Shown one piece after another: positions 25,743 to 32,404 of a DNA stretch of 64,000 nt. Both the position numbers and the translations under genes were made by a program. This DNA comes from Paraplanobispora siamensis. GTDB lineage: Bacteria > Actinomycetota > Actinomycetes > Streptosporangiales > Streptosporangiaceae. Position 1 is the first letter of the stretch. Each line of letters starts with the position of its first letter. The stretch is from assembly GCF_016863175.1 (NCBI RefSeq), contig NZ_BOOJ01000053.1, positions 62,001 to 126,000 on the forward strand. The letters are read 5' to 3'. Below the pieces are notes generated by a model. It was not told the DNA's origin and searched no databases. It worked only from the letters and a program-made list of their open reading frames with translations.

Positions 25743-26135
25743 ATGACCGCCCCCGGCACCGCGCTGAGCATCCGGGCGCGCCTGGCGGACCTGGTGGAGG
25801 ACGGCAGCCCGCAGGAGATCGAGTTCATCGGCAGGCTCGTCGCCTCCTTCCTGGAGCGCGCTCCGGCCATGCTGGCCGGCCTCGACGCGGCCGTCGCCGC
25901 CGCGGACCACGCCGCGACGGCCCAGCGGGCCCACGCGCTGAAGGGCGCGGCGGCCAACCTCGGGGTGGACTCCGTCGCGGCGCTGTGCGCCGAGATCGAG
26001 CAGCTGGCCGGCACGGCCGGGACCGGTGGCCGCTCAGCCCTGCTGAGGTCCGCCCTCACCGAGGCGGAAGCCCACTTCGCCGACGTCCTCGACGACCTCC
26101 GCTCCGGCCTGCCGATCGTCCCCCGGCCCGTCTGA
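25743..26135 (+). CDS. Hpt-domain phosphotransfer protein
   Basis: A 130-residue single Hpt domain. The phospho-accepting His lies in RAHALKGAAANLGV (about residues 61-74), surrounded by four amphipathic helices (EIEFIGRLVASFLERAPAMLAGLDAAVAAAD, SVAALCAEIEQLAG). It would relay phosphate between a hybrid kinase and a response regulator, here probably the REC/HD-GYP-like protein encoded just upstream. No kinase is adjacent. No strong ribosome site is visible before the ATG at 25743; translation may be coupled or reinitiated. Short GC-rich spacer upstream. Confidence 0.88.
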   Translation: MTAPGTALSIRARLADLVEDGSPQEIEFIGRLVASFLERAPAMLAGLDAAVAAADHAATAQRAHALKGAAANLGVDSVAALCAEIEQLAGTAGTGGRSALLRSALTEAEAHFADVLDDLRSGLPIVPRPV

Positions 26136-26151
26136 GGCGGCGGGACGGCTG

Positions 26152-26745
26152 TCACCCGGCGGTCTCCGCGGGCCCCAGCCCGGCGCAGACGGCCCGTACG
26201 GCGTCCAGCAGCTCACCCGCCGACGGCACGCCGTCGGGGTCCATGAGCCACTGCGCGGCCGTGCCCGACAGCAGGGCCTGGAAGTACGCGCCGACCATCT
26301 CCGCCCGGCGCGGGCCGAGCGCCTCCACCTCGACGCCGAACAGCTCGGCCAGGCCCAGGCGGGCCTGGCGGTTGGCGGCGGCGAAGCTGCTGCGCAGCTC
26401 CGGAGTGCGCTCGATGTGGGCCAGGACCTCGAACTGGACCGCCCACAGCGGCCGGGTCCGGGCGAAGGCCTTGAGGATGCTCGTCCAGGTCGCCTCGAAC
26501 CGCTCGGCCGGGCCTGCGTCGGCGGGCGCCGCACCGGCCATCGCCGCGGCGATCTGGTCGCCCCATTCCTCGATCGCGCCGCGCAGCGCCTCGTTCAGCA
26601 GGTCGTCCTTGGAGCCGAAGTGGTAGCCGATGGCGGCGAGGCTGACCCCGGACGCCTGCGCGATGTCACGCGCGGTCGTGCGCGTGTAGCCCTTCTCCAG
26701 CAGACAACGCCTGGCGCCGTCCAGCAGGTCTTCTCGGTTGCCCAT
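26152..26745 (-). CDS. TetR-family transcriptional regulator
   Basis: A 197-residue TetR repressor. The DNA-binding domain covers residues 1-50 (NREDLLDGARRCLLEKGYTRTTARDIAQASGVSLAAIGYHFGSKDDLLNEAL) and the helical C-terminal domain the rest. It is divergent from a FAD monooxygenase with 146 bp between starts, an arrangement typical for regulators of flavoprotein hydroxylases that act on drugs or aromatic compounds. Four tandem 13-bp repeats fill the promoter region between them and are the probable operator array. Confidence 0.93.
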   Translation of the reverse strand: MGNREDLLDGARRCLLEKGYTRTTARDIAQASGVSLAAIGYHFGSKDDLLNEALRGAIEEWGDQIAAAMAGAAPADAGPAERFEATWTSILKAFARTRPLWAVQFEVLAHIERTPELRSSFAAANRQARLGLAELFGVEVEALGPRRAEMVGAYFQALLSGTAAQWLMDPDGVPSAGELLDAVRAVCAGLGPAETAG

Positions 26746-26771
26746 GCCGCCGACCCTACCCGTTTTCTTGA

Positions 26772-26823
26772 ACAGATGTCTAACACAGATGTTTTGAACA
26801 ATCGTCTTGCACGATCGTCTGAA
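26772..26823. repeat. Four tandem 13-bp operator-like repeats (TetR/monooxygenase promoter)
   Basis: Ten-base cores at exactly 13-bp spacing: ACAGATGTCT (26772), ACAGATGTTT (26785), ACAATCGTCT (26798), ACGATCGTCT (26811). Each core contains a small AC-N4-GT dyad; the fourth contains the perfect palindrome ACGATCGT. The array starts 27 bp upstream of the TetR start and is markedly AT-richer than its surroundings. Confidence 0.7.
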
Positions 26824-26891
26824 ACGCTTGTACCGTCAGTGCTGTCCGAGGCGATCGCCCGGACCGAGACCGACGGCAGGGAGCCGCAGTG

Positions 26892-28124
26892 ATGAAGAAC
26901 GCGAACGTGTTGATCTCCGGCGCCGGTGTCGCGGGCGTCACCCTCGCCTACTGGCTCCGGCTGCACGGCTTCACCCCGACCGTCGTGGAGCGCGCCCCCG
27001 CCGTCCGGGCGGGCGGTTACAAGGTCGACATCCGCGGCGCGGCGCTCACGGTCGCCGAGCGCATGGGCCTGCTGGAGGAGATCCGCGCGATGCGCACCGA
27101 CGTGCGGAGCGGCGTCGTCGTCGACGCGACCGGCAGGCGGGTGGCGAGCATGGACGGCGACACCTTCGGCGGCCGGACGCACGGCGACGCCGAGATCCTC
27201 CGCGGCGACCTGCACCGCCTGCTGTACGAGCGGACCCGGGACTCGGTCGCCTATCTCTTCGGCGACTCCGTCACCGCCCTGCGCCAGACGCCCGACGGGG
27301 TCGAGGTCGACCTGGCGAGCGGGCGCAGCCGTGCCTTCGACCTGGTGGTGGGGGCCGACGGCCTGCACTCGGTCACCCGCGCGCTGGCGTTCGGGCCGCA
27401 GGAGCGGTTCGTCCACGACCTGGGCTACCGCATCTCGATCTGCGGCGTGCCCAACCACCTCGGGCTGGACCGCGAGGAGGTCACCTACATCGGCCCCGGC
27501 AGGACGGTGCTCGCCTACAGCACGGCGGGCGACGCCGGCGCCAGGGCGATGTTCCTGTTCGACGCCGCCGCAGTGGACGGCGAGCCGCGCGACCCCGGGG
27601 GACAGCGGCGCGCCCTGGCCTCCGTCTACGCCGGCGAGGGCTGGGAGGTGCCGCGCCTCCTGGAGTCCGCAGAGACCGCCGCGGACTTCTACTACGACTC
27701 GATCAGCCAGGTCCGCATGGACCGGTGGTCGTCGGACCGGGTGGCACTGCTCGGCGACGCCGCGTACTGCGCCTCGCCCGCCTCGGGCCAGGGCACCAGC
27801 CTGGCCCTGGTCGGCGCGTACGTGCTGGCGGGCGAGCTGGCCGCGGCCGGCGGGGACCACCGGGAGGGGTTCGCCGCCTACGAGCGGGAGATGCGGCCGT
27901 TCGCGGCGGCGAACCAGAAGCTCGGCCCGGCCAACGTCAAGCGGATGGTGATGCGCACCCGCGGGCAGGTCCGCATGTCGATGGTGATGCTCGGCCTGAT
28001 GGACAGGCTGCCGGGCAAGGAGCGGATGATGGCGAAGGTCGTCGCGCCGATCCACAGGGCCGCCAACGCGATCACCCTCAAGCCCTACGCGCCCCGCCCC
28101 GCGGACCGCCCGGCCGCCCTCTGA
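26892..28124 (+). CDS. FAD-dependent monooxygenase (PHBH-type)
   Basis: A 410-residue class A flavoprotein monooxygenase. GAGVAGVTLAYWL (residues 10-22) is the Rossmann motif, GADGLHSVTR (about residue 155) the DG motif, and GDAAYCASPASGQGTSLALVGAYVLAGEL (about residues 290-318) the GD motif. Tetracycline-inactivating TetX, rifampicin monooxygenase and many polyketide hydroxylases share this layout; the substrate cannot be assigned. AGGGAG lies 5 bp before a GTG (26889) and 8 bp before the ATG (26892). It is divergent from the TetR gene. Confidence 0.9.
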   Translation: MKNANVLISGAGVAGVTLAYWLRLHGFTPTVVERAPAVRAGGYKVDIRGAALTVAERMGLLEEIRAMRTDVRSGVVVDATGRRVASMDGDTFGGRTHGDAEILRGDLHRLLYERTRDSVAYLFGDSVTALRQTPDGVEVDLASGRSRAFDLVVGADGLHSVTRALAFGPQERFVHDLGYRISICGVPNHLGLDREEVTYIGPGRTVLAYSTAGDAGARAMFLFDAAAVDGEPRDPGGQRRALASVYAGEGWEVPRLLESAETAADFYYDSISQVRMDRWSSDRVALLGDAAYCASPASGQGTSLALVGAYVLAGELAAAGGDHREGFAAYEREMRPFAAANQKLGPANVKRMVMRTRGQVRMSMVMLGLMDRLPGKERMMAKVVAPIHRAANAITLKPYAPRPADRPAAL

Positions 28125-28130
28125 CGTACG

Positions 28131-28376
28131 TCACACGCGGGCCTTGACGGCGCTCTTGGACTTCACCTTCTCGAGGACCTCCTTCTCGGTGAGCTTCAGC
28201 AGCTCCTCCAGCGTCACGACCGGCACCGTCCGGGCCCCTTCCTGCGCGTAGGCCGTGGTGAGGGCCGCGTCGCCGGTCGCGCCACCGAGGGCCAGCACCG
28301 CTCCGGCGACCAGGGGCAGGCCCAGCAGGTTGGTCACGATGCGGAGGATGAGGCTGAGGGTGGCGATGTGAGTCAT
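28131..28376 (-). CDS. Small hypothetical protein with hydrophobic N-terminus
   Basis: An 81-residue protein I do not recognise. Residues 1-35 are hydrophobic (THIATLSLILRIVTNLLGLPLVAGAVLALGG), fitting a membrane anchor or uncleaved signal; the rest is polar and helical, with a charged Lys/Glu/Val-rich end (LEELLKLTEKEVLEKVKSKSAVKARV). The ATG at 28376 follows AAGGGAT. A long, structured upstream leader with a CRP-like site and two inverted repeats suggests real, regulated expression. It ends 6 bp from the convergent monooxygenase stop, the two stops forming part of the palindrome TGACGTACGTCA (28122-28133). Confidence 0.6.
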   Translation of the reverse strand: MTHIATLSLILRIVTNLLGLPLVAGAVLALGGATGDAALTTAYAQEGARTVPVVTLEELLKLTEKEVLEKVKSKSAVKARV

Positions 28377-28450
28377 GGCGGAGATCCCTTGCGGAGCGGC
28401 GGTGCACCTCGTGGTCGGAGGCCGGTGCCGGATCCCTGCGCCGTGGGCGT

Positions 28451-28466
28451 TGTGATCCGGCTCACT
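28451..28466. promoter_or_regulatory. CRP/GlxR-like site (9 of 10)
   Basis: TGTGATCCGGCTCACT matches TGTGA-N6-TCACA except for the last base. It lies 75 bp upstream of the small-protein start at 28376 and overlaps the hairpin at 28458-28481. Confidence 0.45.
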
Positions 28467-28529
28467 TCCTCCAGTGAGCCGCTCAGACGTAGCCACCAAA
28501 GTGCATAAAAGGTGCAGCAAGGTTGCTGC
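28458..28529 (-). promoter_or_regulatory. Structured leader of the small hypothetical gene
   Basis: Two inverted repeats: CGGCTCACT with AGTGAGCCG around a 6-nt loop (28458-28481; the minus-strand loop reads GGAGGA, resembling a ribosome site), and GCAGCAA-GG-TTGCTGC (28514-28529). The remaining intergenic stretch up to 28666 is less GC-rich and probably includes the promoter; nothing else is recognisable. Confidence 0.45.
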
Positions 28530-28666
28530 CGCTAGAAAAGCCTCATATCCCAGCAAAGTCCGCCGACAATCGCTTTTCATTCCTCGCGCCGATCAGGCGC
28601 GCGGTCCCGGCTCTCCGGTGACCCTCAGGCCGGGATCAGGAGTCCGGACACCCCCCGGGGCCGGGG

Positions 28667-29410
28667 TCAGCGCCCGTCCGGGGCGAGGCCGTTCCGGAAG
28701 GCGTAGGTGACGGCCTGGGCCCGGTCGCGCAGGCCCGCCTTGGCGAACAGGTTGTTGATGTGGGTCTTGACCGTCGCCTCGGAGATGAACAGCTCCCCGG
28801 CGATCTCGCCGTTGGAGCGACCGGCCGCGATCAGCCGCAGCACCTCGGCCTCCCGCGGGGTCAGGCCGTCCGGCAGCCGGGAGACCCGGCGCGTCCCGGC
28901 CGCGGCCTCGGCGAGCCTGCGCTGCACCTCGGGGTCGAACTGGGCCCTGCCCTCCGCCACGGCCGCCAGCGCGAAGGCGAGCCCCTCGGCGTCGGTGTCC
29001 TTGGTCAGATAGCCGCGCGCCCCCGCCCGGATCGCGGCGAACACCGACTCGTCGTCGGAGTAGGTCGTCAGCACCAGGACCTGCACCTCGGGACAGGCCG
29101 AGCGGATCCTGCGGGTGGCCTCCACCCCGTCCATCCGGGGCATGCGCAGGTCCATCAGCACGAGGTCCGGCCGCAGCCTCCCGGCGATCTCGACCGCCCC
29201 CTCGCCGTCGGCCGCCGTCCCCACCACCTCGATCCCCGGCAGCAGACCGAGCAGGAGCACCAGCCCCTCACGCACCACGGTCTGGTCGTCGACGACCACC
29301 ACCCGCACCCCGCGCCCCGGCCCCGTCCCGCCCAGGCCCGGACTGCCCGCCGTACCTCCGTCCGGCTCCGGACGGCCGGGATCCGGCGCCTCCCCGCCCG
29401 GGCCGATCAT
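28667..29410 (-). CDS. NarL/LuxR-type response regulator
   Basis: A 247-residue regulator. After a Gly/Pro-rich leader of about 34 residues, the receiver domain runs VRVVVVDDQTVVREGL with the phospho-acceptor in DLVLMDLRMPRMDGVEATRR, then LTTYSDDESVFAAIRAGARGYLTKDTD. The C-terminal LuxR-type DNA-binding domain is GLTPREAEVLRLIAAGRSNGEIAGELFISEATVKTHINNLFAKAGLRDRAQAV. Its ATG overlaps the kinase stop (ATGA), so the two are co-translated. It probably controls the divergent ABC exporter. Confidence 0.93.
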   Translation of the reverse strand: MIGPGGEAPDPGRPEPDGGTAGSPGLGGTGPGRGVRVVVVDDQTVVREGLVLLLGLLPGIEVVGTAADGEGAVEIAGRLRPDLVLMDLRMPRMDGVEATRRIRSACPEVQVLVLTTYSDDESVFAAIRAGARGYLTKDTDAEGLAFALAAVAEGRAQFDPEVQRRLAEAAAGTRRVSRLPDGLTPREAEVLRLIAAGRSNGEIAGELFISEATVKTHINNLFAKAGLRDRAQAVTYAFRNGLAPDGR

Positions 29411-30633
29411 CCCCGCCCGCCTTCCGCCGTGCCGTCGTCGCCCCCGCCGTGCGCGGGAACCCGCAGCAGCACGCCGAACCCCTCTGCGCAGGGTCCCGCC
29501 GTCAGGGAGCCGCCGATCAGCTCGGCCCGCTCCCGCATGCCCACCAGCCCGTAGCCGGACCCGGCCGGGGGCTGCGACCCCGAGAACCCCGAAGACTCCA
29601 AGGACCCCGGCGACCCCGGCGACCCTCCGGTGTCGCGCACCTCCAGCTCGCACCAGCGGCCCGAGCGGCGCAGCGTCACCGAGGCCGAGGCCCCCGGAGC
29701 GTGCTTGCGCACGTTCGTCAGCGCCTCCTGAGCCGTACGGGCCACCGCGAGCCTGGCCTCGGCCTCCATCGGCCCGAGGTCCGGCGCGACCGACACGACG
29801 CACTCGTCGCCGGTCACCGACCGGAACTCGATCGCGAGCCGCTCCAGCCGCTCGGCCAGCGGCAGCTCCTGCCCGCGCAGCGCGTCCAGGGCCCGGCGGG
29901 TCTCCTCCAGGCCCGTCCGCGCCAGCCGTACGGCGCGCTCGACCCGGTCCAGCGCCGCCGCCGGGTCCTGCCCTCGTCCCAGCAGCAACCGCGCGCCCTC
30001 CAGGTGCACGATCTGCGCCGACTGGGAGTGCGCCAAGACGTCGTGCACCTCGCGGGCCAGCCGGGTGCGCTCGGCGAGCACGGCCTCGCGCGCCCGCGCC
30101 TCGGCCACCTCCGCCGTCCGCTCCCCGGTCAGCGCGAGCTGCCGGATGAGGAAGGCCATCGCCGCCGAGTAGGCCAGGCCCAGGGTGTTGCCGACCAGCG
30201 GCCCGCCCTCCATCCCGGACAGCAGGGACACGACAGCGAAGCCCGCGGTGCCGGTGACCGCCAGCACCGCCGCGGGCCGCAGCTCCGCCCGGAACGGCAG
30301 GAGCCAGACGGAGGCGTACAGCAGGGCCGCGCCGGTGTGGGGGACGGCGGCGTGCAGGATGAGCCCGCCCGACACGGCGAGGCCGAACAGCACGGCGTTG
30401 CGGCGTTCCCCCTCCCGCACCAGCGCCCACAGGCAGCAGCCGGAGGCGGCCGCGCCGACCACCAGCACCGCCGCGCCCGCGCCCCACCCCCACCGCTGCG
30501 CGGCCTGCACCGTCGCCCAGCCGGTCCCGACGAGCAGCTGACCCGCCAGGAGGACGACGAAGGCCCGCAGAACGACGGGACAACGCAACCAGGACACGGC
30601 CGCCACGGTATCCCGACCGCCCGCCCCCGTCAT
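29407..30633 (-). CDS. NarL-type sensor histidine kinase
   Basis: A 408-residue membrane kinase. Five to six hydrophobic segments occupy residues 12-165. The HisKA_3 helix is ERTRLAREVHDVLAHSQSAQIVHLEGARLLLG, with the phospho-His in EVHDVLAHS. The ATPase domain shows TAQEALTNVRKHAPGAS (N box) and a G-box GYGLVGMRERAELIGGSL. A Ser/Gly/Pro-rich insert (SPGSPGSLESSGFSGS) separates them. The start is uncertain: ATG at 30633 or 30654. A divergent ABC transporter across a repeat-rich spacer is the probable target. Confidence 0.9.
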   Translation of the reverse strand: MTGAGGRDTVAAVSWLRCPVVLRAFVVLLAGQLLVGTGWATVQAAQRWGWGAGAAVLVVGAAASGCCLWALVREGERRNAVLFGLAVSGGLILHAAVPHTGAALLYASVWLLPFRAELRPAAVLAVTGTAGFAVVSLLSGMEGGPLVGNTLGLAYSAAMAFLIRQLALTGERTAEVAEARAREAVLAERTRLAREVHDVLAHSQSAQIVHLEGARLLLGRGQDPAAALDRVERAVRLARTGLEETRRALDALRGQELPLAERLERLAIEFRSVTGDECVVSVAPDLGPMEAEARLAVARTAQEALTNVRKHAPGASASVTLRRSGRWCELEVRDTGGSPGSPGSLESSGFSGSQPPAGSGYGLVGMRERAELIGGSLTAGPCAEGFGVLLRVPAHGGGDDGTAEGGRG

Positions 30634-30636
30634 GGA

Positions 30637-30852
30637 CCCGTGGGTGGAGATCATCCTCCCTCCGCGGCGCGACGGCCCCTCCCCGGCGGAGACCGTCCCC
30701 CACGCGGCACGACGCCCCCCTCCCCAGGCGGCCCTCCGCACAGCGGCACGACGCCCCCTTCCCAGGCGTACCCCCGCACAGCGGCACGACGGCCCCTCCC
30801 GGCAGAGGTCGCCCTCCCCGCGCGGCGCGATCCCCTCCTCCCGTGGGTGGAG
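30637..30852. repeat. Five degenerate ~40-bp tandem repeats between HK/RR and ABC genes
   Basis: Units begin with GCGGCRCGA at 30664, 30704, 30743, 30781 and 30822 (spacing 38-41 bp), each followed by C-rich CCCCTCCC-type sequence. The array is bracketed by two identical CCCGTGGGTGGAG copies (30637-30649 and 30840-30852). The spacer carries no convincing gene and should hold both divergent promoters. Confidence 0.7.
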
Positions 30853-30917
30853 CCTTCCGTCCCCGGCCGGACATCGGCGGATCCGTCCACGGGTCCGTGA
30901 ACCGGAGCGGCCTCCCG

Positions 30918-31619
30918 ATGCACCGTCGGAGCATGTCAGCCATCACCGTCACCCACCTGAGCAAGTCCTTCGGCCGCGTGCGCGCCGTCGACGACCTGTC
31001 GTTCGACGTCGAGCGGGGCACCGTCACGGCCTTCCTCGGTCCCAACGGGGCGGGGAAGACCACCACCCTGCGCATGATCCTCGGCCTGGTCACCCCCACC
31101 TGGGGATCGGCCCTCGTCGACGGCCGGCCGTACCGGGAACTCGCCGACCCCCTCGCCACGGTCGGCGCGGTGCTGGAGGCCGCGGCCTTCCATCCCGGCC
31201 TGACCGCCCGCGTCCACCTGGAGACGCTGCGCACGGCCGCCGGGCTCGCCCCGGAGCGCGTCGCGCACGTCCTGGAGCAGGTGGACCTCACCGAGGCGGC
31301 CGACCGCAGAGTGGGCGGGTTCTCCCTGGGCATGCGCCAGCGGCTCGCCCTGGCCGGCGCGCTGCTGGGCGATCCCGGCACGCTCATCCTCGACGAGCCC
31401 GCCAACGGCCTCGATCCGGCGGGCGTGCACTGGCTGCGCGGATTCCTGCGGGCCTACGCCCTGCAGGGCCGTACGGTGCTGGTCTCCACCCACGTGCTCG
31501 CGGAGATCCAGCAGATCGCCGACCACGCGATCATCATCTCGGAGGGGCAGGCGGTCTTCACCGGCCCGCTGACGCCCGGTTCCGACCTGGAGGAGATCTA
31601 TCTGGAGGCGATCCGGTGA
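30918..31619 (+). CDS. ABC transporter ATP-binding protein (exporter type)
   Basis: A 233-residue ATPase of the antibiotic/bacteriocin exporter class (CcmA-like). Walker A GPNGAGKTTT, Q-loop region LEAAAFHPGLTARVHLETL, signature FSLGMRQRL (LSxGxxQR type), Walker B LILDEPANGLD and the switch His in STHVLAEIQ are present. ATG at 30918 is preceded by GGAG at ten bases; ATG at 30933 is the alternative. It overlaps the permease gene by 4 bp (GTGA). Divergence from a two-component system suggests stress- or antibiotic-induced export. Confidence 0.92.
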   Translation: MHRRSMSAITVTHLSKSFGRVRAVDDLSFDVERGTVTAFLGPNGAGKTTTLRMILGLVTPTWGSALVDGRPYRELADPLATVGAVLEAAAFHPGLTARVHLETLRTAAGLAPERVAHVLEQVDLTEAADRRVGGFSLGMRQRLALAGALLGDPGTLILDEPANGLDPAGVHWLRGFLRAYALQGRTVLVSTHVLAEIQQIADHAIIISEGQAVFTGPLTPGSDLEEIYLEAIR

Positions 31620-32353
31620 ACCGCCTGATCCGCGCCGAGCTGCTCCGGGCCCGCGCGAGCCGTACCGTACGGACCCTCGCCGTCCTGGCCCCGGTGACCT
31701 GCGTGCTCTGGGCCGGACTCGGGGTCGCCCTGATGGGGACGGACGGCCCGCTGCCCGCCGACGACCGGGTCCGCAACGTCTACGCCATGGCCCAGCAGGC
31801 CTACGTCTTCACCCTGCTGCTGGGCATCTCCGGCACGGCCGGGGAGTTCCGTCACCAGACGATCACCTGGCGGTTCCTCGTCACCCCGGACCGAGGCCGG
31901 GTGGTCGACGCCAAGCTGGCCGCCTACGGGATCATCGGGCTGGCCGTCGCGGCCGTCGCGGCGCTGGCCACCCTCGCGGCCGGGGCGCTGCTGCTGCGGC
32001 TGGGCGGGCATCCCGTCACGGCGCCGGGCGTGCCGGCGGCCCTGGCCGGCGCGGTCGTAACCGTCACCGGGTACGGCCTGCTCGGCGTCGGCCTGGGCGC
32101 GCTCATCCGCAACCAGACGACGGCGGTCGTCGTGGCCATGCTCTGGTTCATGTACGCCGACTATCTGCTGACCATGCTCCTGCCCGGCCTGGGCCGCTGG
32201 CTGCCGGCCGGCGCGGCCCGCGCCCTGGCCGGGATGAGCATCGGCGACGCCGAACTGCTGCCCGCGTGGGCGGGCGGGGCGCTGTTCGCCGCCTACGTGC
32301 TGGCGATCGTCATGGCCGCCCGCCTGATCGCCCTCCGCCGTGACGTCGCCTGA
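31616..32353 (+). CDS. ABC-2 type transporter permease
   Basis: A 245-residue membrane protein with about six hydrophobic helices (LAVLAPVTCVLWAGLGVAL, AYVFTLLLGISGTAGEF, AAYGIIGLAVAAVAALATLAAGALLL, VVVAMLWFMYADYLLTMLL, AAYVLAIVMAARLIAL). GEFRHQTITWRFLVTPDRGRVVDAKLAAY is characteristic of the ABC-2/LiaG-like permeases, with an early cytoplasmic loop. The GTG start overlaps the ATPase stop, so the two form a two-gene exporter operon. The cargo is unknown. Confidence 0.9.
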   Translation: MNRLIRAELLRARASRTVRTLAVLAPVTCVLWAGLGVALMGTDGPLPADDRVRNVYAMAQQAYVFTLLLGISGTAGEFRHQTITWRFLVTPDRGRVVDAKLAAYGIIGLAVAAVAALATLAAGALLLRLGGHPVTAPGVPAALAGAVVTVTGYGLLGVGLGALIRNQTTAVVVAMLWFMYADYLLTMLLPGLGRWLPAGAARALAGMSIGDAELLPAWAGGALFAAYVLAIVMAARLIALRRDVA

Positions 32354-32372
32354 GGAGGCGGCGTCGCTCCGG

Positions 32373-32404
32373 GGCCGGTCGGGCCGTGCGAGGCCCGGCC
32401 GGCC
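32373..32404. terminator. Bidirectional terminator hairpin (exporter / menD)
   Basis: A 13-bp stem (GGCCGGTCGGGCC with GGCCCGGCCGGCC, one G-T pair) with a 6-nt loop separates the ABC permease stop from the convergent menD stop. Confidence 0.65.

Noticed and set aside
28122-28133. Perfect palindrome TGACGTACGTCA as an operator
   Set aside because: It is made of the two convergent stop codons and lies between gene ends, so a promoter function is unlikely.
28667-31405. A 912-codon minus-strand frame joining the response regulator to upstream sequence
   Set aside because: Only its last 247 codons are a response regulator; the rest runs over the kinase gene in another frame and the repeat spacer. 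The real start overlaps the kinase stop.
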